Below, one piece after another: positions 8,761-17,900 of a DNA stretch of 64,000 nt; position 1 is the first letter of the stretch, and every line of letters begins with the position of its first letter. The notes under the pieces were generated by a model. It did not search any database. It had not been told where the DNA came from and saw only the letters and a program-made list of their open reading frames with translations. A program made the position numbers and the translations under genes. The DNA is from Prevotella sp. E15-22 (GTDB taxonomy: Bacteria; Bacteroidota; Bacteroidia; Bacteroidales; Bacteroidaceae), in the NCBI RefSeq assembly GCF_023204875.1, contig NZ_CP096247.1, positions 1,984,001 to 2,048,000 of the forward strand, written 5' to 3'.

Positions 8761-9195
8761 ATGAATAAAGTAAACCAACTTAAGCAGAAGGCAGATCATT
8801 ACTTGCCTTGTTTTATTAATGAATGTAAGCGTCACGACAGTTGCCTGCACTGGTTGATTAACCCTTACGTTAGTGGCGATACGCTGAACGTGATGAGTGT
8901 AAATCCAAGGAATCCTGAAGTTAATTCAAACCACTGTCCTTTCTATCGCGAGAACAAGATTGTAAAGAATGCGAAAGGTATGAATCACCTGTTGGACGAG
9001 ATTCCCTATAATGATGCGAAAGCCATTAAGAGGGAGTTGATTAGAGTCTTCTCGCGCAAACGTTTCTACGAGTATCGCAACGGCACACGCCTTATCTCAC
9101 CTGAGCAGCAGGCGATAATTGCCCAGATTTGCAAAGCGCATGGCTGGAACAAAAAAGTGACGTACGATGGGTGGGAAGAGGACTATATGTGGTAA
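8761..9195 (+). CDS. small four-cysteine protein, Bacteroidales family (DUF6078-like)
   Basis: 144 residues from the ATG at 8761; a GTG at 8749 would add four. The N-terminal third has Cys spaced as C-x4-C-x5-C (CFINECKRHDSC) plus a fourth in NHCPFYR, suggesting a zinc or iron-sulfur site. The C-terminal half is basic and helical (RELIRVFSRKRFYEYRNGT, SPEQQAIIAQICKAHGW) and could form a nucleic-acid-binding helix-turn-helix; it ends in an acidic aromatic tail. I recall similar proteins under the name DUF6078 in Prevotella and Bacteroides, but this was not checked. Function unknown. It has its own promoter and sits directly after the 22-bp array, which makes a functional link with the array worth testing. 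Confidence 0.65.
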   Translation: MNKVNQLKQKADHYLPCFINECKRHDSCLHWLINPYVSGDTLNVMSVNPRNPEVNSNHCPFYRENKIVKNAKGMNHLLDEIPYNDAKAIKRELIRVFSRKRFYEYRNGTRLISPEQQAIIAQICKAHGWNKKVTYDGWEEDYMW

Positions 9196-9218
9196 TCTGT
9201 AATATAAATCCAAATAAA

Positions 9219-9250
9219 TTTGGTTTTTTACTCACTTAATCGTACCTTTG
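9219..9250 (+). promoter_or_regulatory. upstream glnN promoter
   Basis: TTTG at 9219-9222 and TACCTTTG at 9243-9250, spacer 20 nt. Transcription from here would give a leader of about 100 nt before the glnN start. Confidence 0.6.
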
Positions 9251-9305
9251 ATTGCAAATCGAAGGTAGGCTGCATCTCGGAAATAAAAGAAAAAATACCA
9301 TTTTC

Positions 9306-9336
9306 TTTGTATTTCGCTCGATTTGCACTACCTTTG
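9306..9336 (+). promoter_or_regulatory. proximal glnN promoter
   Basis: TTTG at 9306-9309 and TACCTTTG at 9329-9336, spacer 19 nt. A start about 6 nt downstream would leave a leader of only about 15 nt. Two consecutive full promoter matches suggest alternative transcription starts, possibly a nitrogen-responsive choice, but no regulator site was identified. Confidence 0.6.
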
Positions 9337-9357
9337 CAGGCAAAATCAATGCAAATG

Positions 9358-11580
9358 ATGGCAAACAACTTAAGATTTCAGGTAGTAGAAGAGGCGTTTA
9401 AGAAGCACGCCCTTGAGGTAAAGGTGCCCGCAGAGCGCCCTTCAGAGTATTTTGGCAAGTATGTATTCAATCGTCAGAAGATGTACAAATACCTGCCAAA
9501 GGACATCTACGACAAGATGATTGATGTGATGGATAACGGTGCCCGTCTGGACCGCTCGATTGCCGATGCAGTGGCTGCAGGCATGAAGCAGTGGGCCCTG
9601 GAGATGGGTGTGACACACTATACGCACTGGTTCCAGCCCCTGACCGAGGGTACAGCCGAGAAGCACGACGCCTTCGTGGAGCACGACGGTAAGGGCGGCA
9701 TGATTGAGAAGTTCTCAGGCAAGCTGCTGGTGCAGCAGGAGCCCGATGCCAGTTCGTTCCCCAACGGTGGTATCCGCAACACGTTTGAGGCTCGCGGCTA
9801 CTCAGCCTGGGATCCCACATCGCCCGTGTTTATCATCGACGACACACTGTGTATCCCCACCATCTTTATTGCCTATACGGGCGAGGCCCTCGACTATAAG
9901 GCTCCCCTACTCCGTGCTATCCATGCCGTGAGCAAGGCCGCCAAGGATGTTTGCCAGTATTTCTACGACGACGTGACCAAGGTGCAGGTGAACCTGGGTT
10001 GGGAACAGGAGTACTTCCTCGTGGACGAGGGCCTCTACTCTGCCCGTCCTGACCTGCTGATGACCGGCAGAACACTGATGGGTCACGAGAGTGCCAAGAA
10101 CCAGCAGATGGACGACCACTACTTTGGTACCATCCCCGACCGTGTGCAGGCCTTTATGAAGGACCTCGAGATTCAGTCGCTGGAGTTGGCCATCCCTGTG
10201 AAGACACGCCACAACGAGGTGGCCCCCAACCAGTTTGAGTTGGCCCCCATCTTCGAAGAGTGTAACCTCGCCGTTGACCACAACATGCTGTTGATGAGCT
10301 TGATGAAGAAGGTGGCTCGCAAACATGGTTTTCGCGTGCTGCTCCACGAAAAGCCCTTCGACGGCATCAACGGCAGCGGTAAGCACTGCAACTGGAGTCT
10401 GACTGCAATGCACAATGCACAATGTACAATGCACAATGAGTCATCTACACTGCTGCACGCCCCTGGCACCACGCCAGAAGAGAACCTGCGCTTCATCACC
10501 TTCATCGTTGAGACGCTGATGGCCGTATATCATCACAATGGACTGCTGAAGGCATCGATCATGAGTGCCACCAACGCCCACCGTCTGGGCGGCAACGAGG
10601 CACCTCCCGCTATCATCAGCTCGTTCCTGGGCACACAGCTCACCGAGGTGCTGAACCATATCGAGACATCAAAGACCAACGAACTGTTCAACCTGAAGGG
10701 TAAGCAGGGCATGGAGATTGACATTGCCCAGATTCCTGACCTCGTGGTGGACAATACCGACCGCAACCGCACGTCACCCTTTGCCTTCACAGGCAACCGC
10801 TTCGAGTTCCGTGCACCTGGTTCCAGCGTGAACTGCGCCAGCGCTATGATTGCCCTGAACGCCGCCATGGCCGAGGCCCTGAACTCATTCAAAGAGCGTG
10901 TGGACGCCAAGATTGCCAAGGGCGAGGATAAGATTCAGGCCTTGCTCGAGGTACTGAAAGACGACGTGAAGACCTGCAAACCCATCCGCTTTGATGGCAA
11001 CGGCTACTCAGAGGAATGGGTAGAGGAAGCCGCCAAGCGTGGACTCGACGTGGAGAAGTCGTGCCCCGTGATCTTCGAGCACTACCTCGACGACTCGAGC
11101 ATCAAGATGTTTGAGAGTACCAAGGTGATGAACAAGAAGGAGTTGGAAGCCCGCAACGAGGTGAAATGGGAGATGTACGTGAAGACCGTTCAGATTGAAG
11201 CACGCGTGCTGGGCGATTTAGCGATGAACCACATCATCCCTGTGGCCACCCACTATCAGAGTAAGCTCATCAAAAACGTACAGGGCATGAAGGAAGTGTT
11301 TGCCGCAGAGCGAGCAGAACGCCTGTCAACCCGTAATATGAAACTCATCGAGGAGATTGCCGAGCGCACAGAGAAGATTGAGCAGTTGGCCGAGGACCTC
11401 ACTGAGGCACGCCGTGTGGCCAACCGCATTGAATGCATCCACAAGCGCGCCATTGCCTATCACGACACCGTATGTCCGCTGATGGAGGCTATCCGCAAGC
11501 AGATTGACAAGCTGGAACTCATCGTGGAAGACGGTCTGTGGACACTACCCAAATACCGTGAACTGCTGTTCATCAGATAA
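9358..11580 (+). CDS. glnN: glutamine synthetase type III
   Basis: About 740 residues, the size of GSIII, which joins ammonia to glutamate with ATP. The start is placed at MANNLRFQVVEE; upstream codons in frame overlap the promoters, and ATGs at 9349 and 9355 are alternatives. Visible family motifs are EYFGKYVFNRQKM near the N-terminus, GWEQEYFLVDEG, RHNEVAPNQFELAP, GSGKHCNWSL (ATP/glutamate site) and ATNAHRLGGNEAPPAIIS, with NRTSPFAFTGNRFEFRAPGS. Just after NWSL, residues 351-360 (MHNAQCTMHN) are encoded by a 7-bp tandem repeat and replace a normally shorter loop; the frame stays open. cysE follows 11 nt later, probably co-transcribed. G+C is clearly higher than in the preceding polysaccharide cluster. 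Confidence 0.95.
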   Translation: MANNLRFQVVEEAFKKHALEVKVPAERPSEYFGKYVFNRQKMYKYLPKDIYDKMIDVMDNGARLDRSIADAVAAGMKQWALEMGVTHYTHWFQPLTEGTAEKHDAFVEHDGKGGMIEKFSGKLLVQQEPDASSFPNGGIRNTFEARGYSAWDPTSPVFIIDDTLCIPTIFIAYTGEALDYKAPLLRAIHAVSKAAKDVCQYFYDDVTKVQVNLGWEQEYFLVDEGLYSARPDLLMTGRTLMGHESAKNQQMDDHYFGTIPDRVQAFMKDLEIQSLELAIPVKTRHNEVAPNQFELAPIFEECNLAVDHNMLLMSLMKKVARKHGFRVLLHEKPFDGINGSGKHCNWSLTAMHNAQCTMHNESSTLLHAPGTTPEENLRFITFIVETLMAVYHHNGLLKASIMSATNAHRLGGNEAPPAIISSFLGTQLTEVLNHIETSKTNELFNLKGKQGMEIDIAQIPDLVVDNTDRNRTSPFAFTGNRFEFRAPGSSVNCASAMIALNAAMAEALNSFKERVDAKIAKGEDKIQALLEVLKDDVKTCKPIRFDGNGYSEEWVEEAAKRGLDVEKSCPVIFEHYLDDSSIKMFESTKVMNKKELEARNEVKWEMYVKTVQIEARVLGDLAMNHIIPVATHYQSKLIKNVQGMKEVFAAERAERLSTRNMKLIEEIAERTEKIEQLAEDLTEARRVANRIECIHKRAIAYHDTVCPLMEAIRKQIDKLELIVEDGLWTLPKYRELLFIR
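10408..10438 (+). repeat. 7-bp tandem repeat inside glnN
   Basis: Four consecutive copies of ATGCACA (third copy ATGTACA) followed by a partial ATG. The repeat encodes about ten residues not expected in the GSIII loop after the GKHxNWS motif. Because 7 is not a multiple of three, loss or gain of one copy would shift the frame. Confidence 0.85.
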
Positions 11581-11591
11581 AGATATAGATT

Positions 11592-12500
11592 ATGGATCAA
11601 CTGAACGAGGTGCTACAGAGAAACGTAGCAAAGCTGTCGAAACTGTCAGAACGCGAGCACGACATGATGCCCGCTGGCACAGCTCCGATGCCAAGTGTGG
11701 AAGAGGTAAGGCGAATTGTGAGCCTGTGTAAGGACATCATCTTCACCGACTATTTCCACAAGCGCCAGAGCGACGAGAAGATGCGCTCTTACCATATCGG
11801 CGTCAGCATGGACGAACTATACAACCTGCTGAAACGTCAGATTGCCCGTGGCATGCAGTTTTGCGAGGATTGCAACTGTACGGAGGAGGAAGTGCTTCGC
11901 GCTGCCGAGAACCTGGCACTGAAGTTCATTGACCAGTTGCCCGAGGTGAAGCGACTGCTGTATACCGATGTGGAGGCCATGTTCCAGAGCGACCCTGCCG
12001 CCACCAACTATGGCGAGGTGATCTACTGCTATCCAGTGATGAACACGATGACGCACTATCGCATTGCCCATGTGCTACATCAGATGCAGGTGCCCGTGAT
12101 TCCACGCATCATCACAGAGCAGGCCCACTCCAAGACAGGTATCGACATCCATCCAGGTGCGCAGATTGGCGAGTACTTCGCCATCGACCACGGCACTGGC
12201 GTGGTGATTGGCGAGACCACCATCATCGGCAACCACGTAACCCTGTATCAGGGCGTGACCCTGGGTGCCAAGAGTTTCCGCTACGACGAGAACGGCAACA
12301 TGCTGAACATTCCCCGTCACCCCATTATAGAGGACCACGTAACAGTCTATTCAAATGCTTCCATCCTTGGACGCATCACCATTGGCCACCATTCTGTCAT
12401 TGGTGGCAACATCTGGGTGACGAACAACGTGCCGCCCTACTCGCGCATTCAGCAGAGCAGAGCCATTGACGCCTCGTTCCAAGGAGGCCTGGGAATATAA
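11592..12500 (+). CDS. cysE: serine O-acetyltransferase
   Basis: A 302-residue enzyme that acetylates L-serine with acetyl-CoA, the first step of cysteine synthesis. The N-terminal ~140 residues are helical; the C-terminal part is the left-handed beta-helix with hexapeptide repeats: IDIHPGAQIGEYFAIDHGTG, containing the catalytic Asp/His pair, then VVIGETTIIGNHVTLYQGVT and VYSNASILGRITIG. The C-terminal tail ends near QGGLGI. The length and long N-terminal helical domain fit the Bacteroidota EpsC/CysE branch. It begins 11 nt after glnN, so nitrogen and cysteine assimilation genes appear to share a transcript. It converges with a reverse transporter gene 12 nt downstream, with no clear terminator. 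Confidence 0.92.
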   Translation: MDQLNEVLQRNVAKLSKLSEREHDMMPAGTAPMPSVEEVRRIVSLCKDIIFTDYFHKRQSDEKMRSYHIGVSMDELYNLLKRQIARGMQFCEDCNCTEEEVLRAAENLALKFIDQLPEVKRLLYTDVEAMFQSDPAATNYGEVIYCYPVMNTMTHYRIAHVLHQMQVPVIPRIITEQAHSKTGIDIHPGAQIGEYFAIDHGTGVVIGETTIIGNHVTLYQGVTLGAKSFRYDENGNMLNIPRHPIIEDHVTVYSNASILGRITIGHHSVIGGNIWVTNNVPPYSRIQQSRAIDASFQGGLGI

Positions 12501-12512
12501 GAAAGGGTTTTC

Positions 12513-13694
12513 TTATTTTGCTGCGGTTCTAAGGGTGAAAGATGACAGAATGGTGAGCAGCGATACAATCAACGCCATCACAAAAAAGGCATTATAGCCC
12601 ATCAACTGCAACAAGGGTCCTGAAGCAAGGCATCCCAACAAAAGTGAAAGCGCCATCAACGACTTGCCTTTCTCACGATGGGCCGTATGCTTAAGGAATG
12701 AAAGATACAAGGCAAAGCCGAAGCCATAGGTCAACTGCTCAGCAAGCACGCTGGAGGCAACAACGTACAACTCGCGTGGCTGCCAATAACTGAGAGCCAG
12801 ATAGACGGCACAAGGTATCAGCATGACGAGCGTCATGGGCCAAAGATAACGGTTGAAGCCAAAGCGGTTAATCGTCTTGGTACCTAAGAGTCCACCAACG
12901 GTCAGGGCCGTGATACCCACAATACCCATCACAAAGCCAAACTCCTGAGGAGAGAGTCCCAAGCCGCCATTGCTATAGGAATCCATCAAGAACAGTACAC
13001 TGACCTTTGCCACCATGCCCTGGGCAAAGGCATAGCAAAGAAAGAAAACAAGTCCACCCCAGTAAGCATGATATAATATTGTGGGCATGGCGTTCTGCTC
13101 ATCACGATGAGCTGTTCTGCGACGAGGCAGCATCCACACATGCCAAATCATCAAGAACAGATAGAAGCCCGCCAACAGATAGAACAACACGCGCCATGAA
13201 TAAAGCATGTCGTGACGATAGAGCACCTGGATGTTGCCCACCAGCACCAACAGCATGCCCTGACCTACCACCATTGAGAACTTACGGAACAATTCCTGAA
13301 CCACAGAATGATGAGAGGCCAGAGGGCGCAGACGAGCAAAGCCATCGGCTGCCACGTTATGCATGGCCGTGAGCCATGACAAGCAAACAAGGAGACACCA
13401 CATCTGCCATCTCACAGAGAGTGAGAAGGCCAGTAGCGCAAAAGTGAGCGAAAGGAGGAACTGGGTGGTCAGAATCCAATGACGATAAGTCAGCGTGGTG
13501 TCAACAAAGGGCTTCCACCACACCTTCAACACCCAAGGCAGGTAGAAGAGTGACACGCCACAAAGAACCTCGGCCACATGGAATCCCATCTGGCGGAACA
13601 GCAACAGGGCAATGACAAAAACAACCACGCGAGGCATGCCCTTTGCAAAATACAAAGAGGAAAGCCACATCGTCGTTCTGCCCTGTCCGTCCAT
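12513..13694 (-). CDS. AmpG-like (PAT family) major facilitator transporter, second copy
   Basis: A 393-residue polytopic membrane protein with about 12 helices. The N-terminus (MWLSSLYFAKGMPRVVV, FYLPWVLKVWWKPFVD) aligns by eye with the neighbouring transporter and with the AmpG/acetyl-CoA transporter (PAT) family, which import muropeptides or related compounds. It starts six nt after the stop of the other AmpG-like gene and is third in a tight reverse operon headed by the GT2-DUF4922-SpoIID protein. That context suggests transport of a cell-wall-derived sugar or muropeptide; this is inference. It is the more divergent of the two copies. Confidence 0.8.
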   Translation of the reverse strand: MDGQGRTTMWLSSLYFAKGMPRVVVFVIALLLFRQMGFHVAEVLCGVSLFYLPWVLKVWWKPFVDTTLTYRHWILTTQFLLSLTFALLAFSLSVRWQMWCLLVCLSWLTAMHNVAADGFARLRPLASHHSVVQELFRKFSMVVGQGMLLVLVGNIQVLYRHDMLYSWRVLFYLLAGFYLFLMIWHVWMLPRRRTAHRDEQNAMPTILYHAYWGGLVFFLCYAFAQGMVAKVSVLFLMDSYSNGGLGLSPQEFGFVMGIVGITALTVGGLLGTKTINRFGFNRYLWPMTLVMLIPCAVYLALSYWQPRELYVVASSVLAEQLTYGFGFALYLSFLKHTAHREKGKSLMALSLLLGCLASGPLLQLMGYNAFFVMALIVSLLTILSSFTLRTAAK

Positions 13695-13700
13695 CGTTAT

Positions 13701-14978
13701 TTATTTCTTCTTGCCAAACTCAGGGTCAATATTCACAAACCATGCCACCAGGAACGTGACACCACACAGAGCCATCACAATGAGGAAGAAGGTCTGATAG
13801 CCCACAGCGTCCTTCAGGTAGCCAGAGAACATGGCAGGCACCTGCAAGCCCAGATACGACAGACCAGTACAGATGGCATAGAAAGAGGTTTTAAACGGTC
13901 CCATACTGAAATACAGCATATAGAGCGTGAGCGCCGTGAAGCCAAGTCCATAGCCAAACTGCTCGATAAAGATGCACGAGCTGACAAGTACCATATTCTC
14001 GGGCATGGCATAACTCATATAGACATACACCACATCGGGCAGGGTGATGGCGCAGACCATGGGCCACAGCCAGCGTTTCAAACCATCACGACTGGCCAGC
14101 CAACCACCAACGATGCCACCAAGAAGTAGACCAATGAGTCCAACGGTGCCATAGCTGATGCCATACTCGGCCAGCGAGAGTCCCAAGCCACCATCCTCCT
14201 GCGAACGGGTCAGGAAGGTCTTACTCATAGCATTGAGCAGGGCTTCAGGGAAACGATAGAACATGATGAAGATGACGGCACACAGCAACTCGCGCCAAGG
14301 CATACGCGTAAAAAACACCTTGAACATCTCGACAAGTCCGCGAGTAACTTCAGCTGCCGTCACATGATTACGCACATCGGCAGCAGCCTTAGGCATCAGG
14401 TAGCAATGCCACAGCCAGAACGCAATGAACAATGCAGCCACACCATAGAACACCAGACTCCACACAAAGGCATGGCGATCAGGATAGATGGTCTGCAGAT
14501 AGCCTGCCAAAGGCACCAAGGCGCCATTGCCAAAAATAACAGCCAGTCGGTAGAAGGTGTTGCGGATGCCCACGAACCACGACTGCTGATGCTCGTCGAG
14601 TTCCAGCATATAATAGCCATCGGCGGCAATATCGTGGGTGGCACTGGCAAAGGCCATCAGGAAGAAGCAGAACATGGTGCCTTGAAACCAGAAGTCGGTG
14701 TTCAGGGTGAAAGCGATGCCTGCCAACGACGAGCCCAACAGCAACTGCATGGCGAGTACCCACCAGCGTTTGGTCTTACACAGGTCGACAAACGGACTCC
14801 AGAAGGGTTTGATAATCCAGGGCAGGCCCAACCAACCGGTATAAAGGCCTATCTCTGTGTCTGTCAGTCCCATCTGCATATAAAGCACTACGGCGACGGA
14901 TGTCACAATGACATTGGGCAGACCCTCTGCCATGTAGAGCGAGGGTATCCACATCCAAGGGGATTTCTTCTGTTGCAT
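13701..14978 (-). CDS. AmpG-like (PAT family) major facilitator transporter, first copy
   Basis: A 425-residue, 12-helix inner-membrane protein. The amino end (WIPSLYMAEGLPNVIV, GLPWIIKPFWSPFVD) carries the features of AmpG permeases, which import anhydro-muropeptides in Gram-negative bacteria. The D after the KPFWSPFV loop is the conserved charged residue between helices 2 and 3. It sits six nt after the three-domain SpoIID protein and six nt before the second copy, so the three are surely one operon. Two adjacent copies may form a pair with different substrates or a heterodimer. The exact substrate is not shown by sequence. Confidence 0.85.
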   Translation of the reverse strand: MQQKKSPWMWIPSLYMAEGLPNVIVTSVAVVLYMQMGLTDTEIGLYTGWLGLPWIIKPFWSPFVDLCKTKRWWVLAMQLLLGSSLAGIAFTLNTDFWFQGTMFCFFLMAFASATHDIAADGYYMLELDEHQQSWFVGIRNTFYRLAVIFGNGALVPLAGYLQTIYPDRHAFVWSLVFYGVAALFIAFWLWHCYLMPKAAADVRNHVTAAEVTRGLVEMFKVFFTRMPWRELLCAVIFIMFYRFPEALLNAMSKTFLTRSQEDGGLGLSLAEYGISYGTVGLIGLLLGGIVGGWLASRDGLKRWLWPMVCAITLPDVVYVYMSYAMPENMVLVSSCIFIEQFGYGLGFTALTLYMLYFSMGPFKTSFYAICTGLSYLGLQVPAMFSGYLKDAVGYQTFFLIVMALCGVTFLVAWFVNIDPEFGKKK

Positions 14979-14984
14979 ATCGTG

Positions 14985-17900
14985 TTAATAGATTTGTTTA
15001 ATTTCTGCACCTCTATAATAATATAGGAGGATATCATCATAATCATAACCCTTCTCGCCCATCACGGCAGCACCAATCTGACAAAGACCTACGCCATGGC
15101 CCCATCCGCGACCATGAAGGATAAAGCGGTTGTCGCGCTTCTCCACATCAAAGGCACTGCTATAAAGGTGGGTCTCACTCAGGGCTCGACGAATCTCGAG
15201 TTCCTTACCAATGATAAAGCTGCGCTTGGTGCCCACCAATTGCAGACGCCAGATGCGACCACTCTTACCACGGTCGAGGGGAATCATATCTGTGATATCG
15301 CCCAGGTCGAGCTTGGTCTTGCGATTCACCAACTCGCTGAGCTCTTCTTGTGAATACTCTACCGTCCATTCGTAGAAGTCGGGCGTTTCCTGATCATAGT
15401 CGTTCAACACCTGCGACAAGATGCGACGGTCGTTGGTATGACAGAAGGGATCGCTGACAGACACGAGATAGGGCTTCTTGATGTTCTCCCAGCAATACTG
15501 GAACTCCTCGGTCTGACCACCACAGCACTTCGAGAAACGGGTGTCACAAAGCTCGTTCTCAGACATAAGCACCTGACCACGGGTGGCTTTGATAGCCTCA
15601 GCCACAGCAGGCGATGAAGCACGGGTGATGCCCTGATAGCGCTGACAATGGTCGTCGGCACAAACGTCAAAGAGGGTATGGTCCTCACGATCGTACCAAC
15701 GCAGCAACTCATCGTCCTTCTTCACAAACGAGAAGAAGCTGTTGCCCTTGTCACGACCTTCCTTCTTACGGTTCTCCATCTGGCAGAGCAGCCATGAACG
15801 CGAAATAACGGCATGAGCCTTCAAGAGTTCAGGCGACGAGGTGGCACTCATCTCGCTGGAGATAACACTTTCAAGATATTGCTCTACAGGCAGTTCGTTG
15901 ATGGCCACAACCTTGTCGGCCTCAACCACCAGGCGAAGGGTGCCACGGAAGGTCTGCTTCTCCTGTCGCTCCCAGTGGAAGCCAACACCGATGGTCACAT
16001 CGTGCAGGGTGAACGACGCCTCCTCGTCCTGTGGATGGAAGCGCAACTCACGATAGTTCTGACCACGCCATAGCAGTCCACCCTCAGCCAGTTCCACAGT
16101 CTGCATGCCTACCAGGGACTCACCCTTGGCCATGTAACTACCGTTCAACTCGAAAACCACCTTCTGACCACTGACAATGCCAACGGTAACATCAGGCTCT
16201 TCCATCGAGGCACCAGAACGCTGCACGTTAAAGGTAACCTTGGCCAAACGGTCTTTCAGGACAGTCATCTCTTCGTCGGACAGGGCACACTCTTTCAGGA
16301 TACCTTCTGCCTGTTCGGCCGTCAGGCGCTCGAAATCCTCGCGACGAGGCGTAATGAGCAGACCAGACATATCCAGAGCGCCTGGACTAATCAGCAGTTT
16401 CTCGTCATTTTCTTTATAGTAACAATCAGGACGGTGCTTCCTGCGAGGGAACACCACTGAGATATATTCATCGTCAACACGCCATGCCACAATATTGAGC
16501 ATCGGCTCTGTCTGGTCGGGCACCTTGGGCAGGGCATGATAGAGGGCAGCAAACATGCGCTCACTGCTGCGACGGCCATGAGCCTGAATGACCAATGCGG
16601 CACAGGGATAATCCTCCATCACCGACAAGGTGGCATCCTCGCCACGACGAGCCACCTCTGTGAGGTTGCGCGACAGGCGCTGCCACTCGCGCTGCAAAGG
16701 CAGGACACCTGAGGTGCCAGCCTGCAAATGGGCATGATCAGGGGCAGAAGCGCCACACAAAGGACCATTATAGAAAACCATCAGATCAGGATAGTGCTTC
16801 AGCAACTGTATCATTTCGCCATACATACCACGTATCTGCTGAGGCTGATGGCGTCGCATGGGAATGGTGAAATGCATGGGCAGGATGGGATACGGATTGA
16901 CCAGCAACTCGTAGTCGGCATTCTGTATCTTGGTCAACTGCTCTGCAGGACGATTGGCCTTACACAGGAAGCAAGGACGGGCGGCCAAAGCCTCCTTACT
17001 GATGGTGGCACCAGTAGAACGGATGCGTGCTGGGTTAAACTGCACCTCGAAAGTAGAAGAGCCCACACTCAACTCACGGGTCTCCACATGACTCAACTCA
17101 CGATAACGGTCGCGGGTCTCAGGCCACAATTTCAGCTGTCTGTCAAAATAACGGTCCAGGGGAGAGAGTTGAGAAATGATTGGTGATTGATGAGCGTTCT
17201 TAGCCTGGCGTGCCTTAATCTCCAAAGTGCGCAAACGATCTTTATACAAGTTGTTGGCATTGACCTTGTCGACAGAGAGGGCCGCATCGCTATTACCTCC
17301 CCAACGGCGACAAAGATACAGTTCATCATAGATACGTCCGATGCGATAATTGCGTGAAAACCAAAGGCCCATGGCATAGTCCTCACCATAACTTGTATTA
17401 GGTAATTGCACCTCACGAAGCAACGGAGTAAAGAATGCACGAGGTGCGCCTAAACCATTGATACGCAATGCGTTATTAGGACCGTTCTCCTCAGTCCACT
17501 CTTTATGGGCAATCAGCCCTGGCGGCAGCGTATTCAACTCAAAATCGCACATACGGTATGAGCCAACTACCATGGCTGCCTTTTGATGATAGAAGGCATC
17601 AACAATGGTCTGCAAGGTCTTGGGCGATGAATAAAGATCGTCGCTATCGAGTTGTACTGCAAAGCGACCACAATGGGTATCATTGACAGCCAGGTTCCAA
17701 CAACCACCAATGCCAAGATCGGTACGCTCAGGCGTGAGAACATGGAGTTTGTTGCCATGACTTGACAACAAATCCGACAGGATGTCGGAGGTACCATCAG
17801 TAGAATGATTATCAACCACAATGACGTTATAGACAAACGACGCTTCCTGTTCCAAAGCACTCTTCACAGCATCGGCAATGGTCTTGGCGCGATTAAAAAC

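Noticed and set aside
9907..10505. Reverse frames of 110-175 codons within glnN
   Set aside because: Overlap a full GSIII gene; composition is a mirror of high-GC coding sequence.
13578..15026. Long forward frames opposite the two AmpG-like transporters
   Set aside because: Translated products lack any family pattern, and the reverse strand has clear 12-helix proteins.
16177..16419. Serine/Arg-rich small forward ORF opposite the DUF4922 domain
   Set aside because: Opposite strand of a clear domain; no ribosome site or family similarity.
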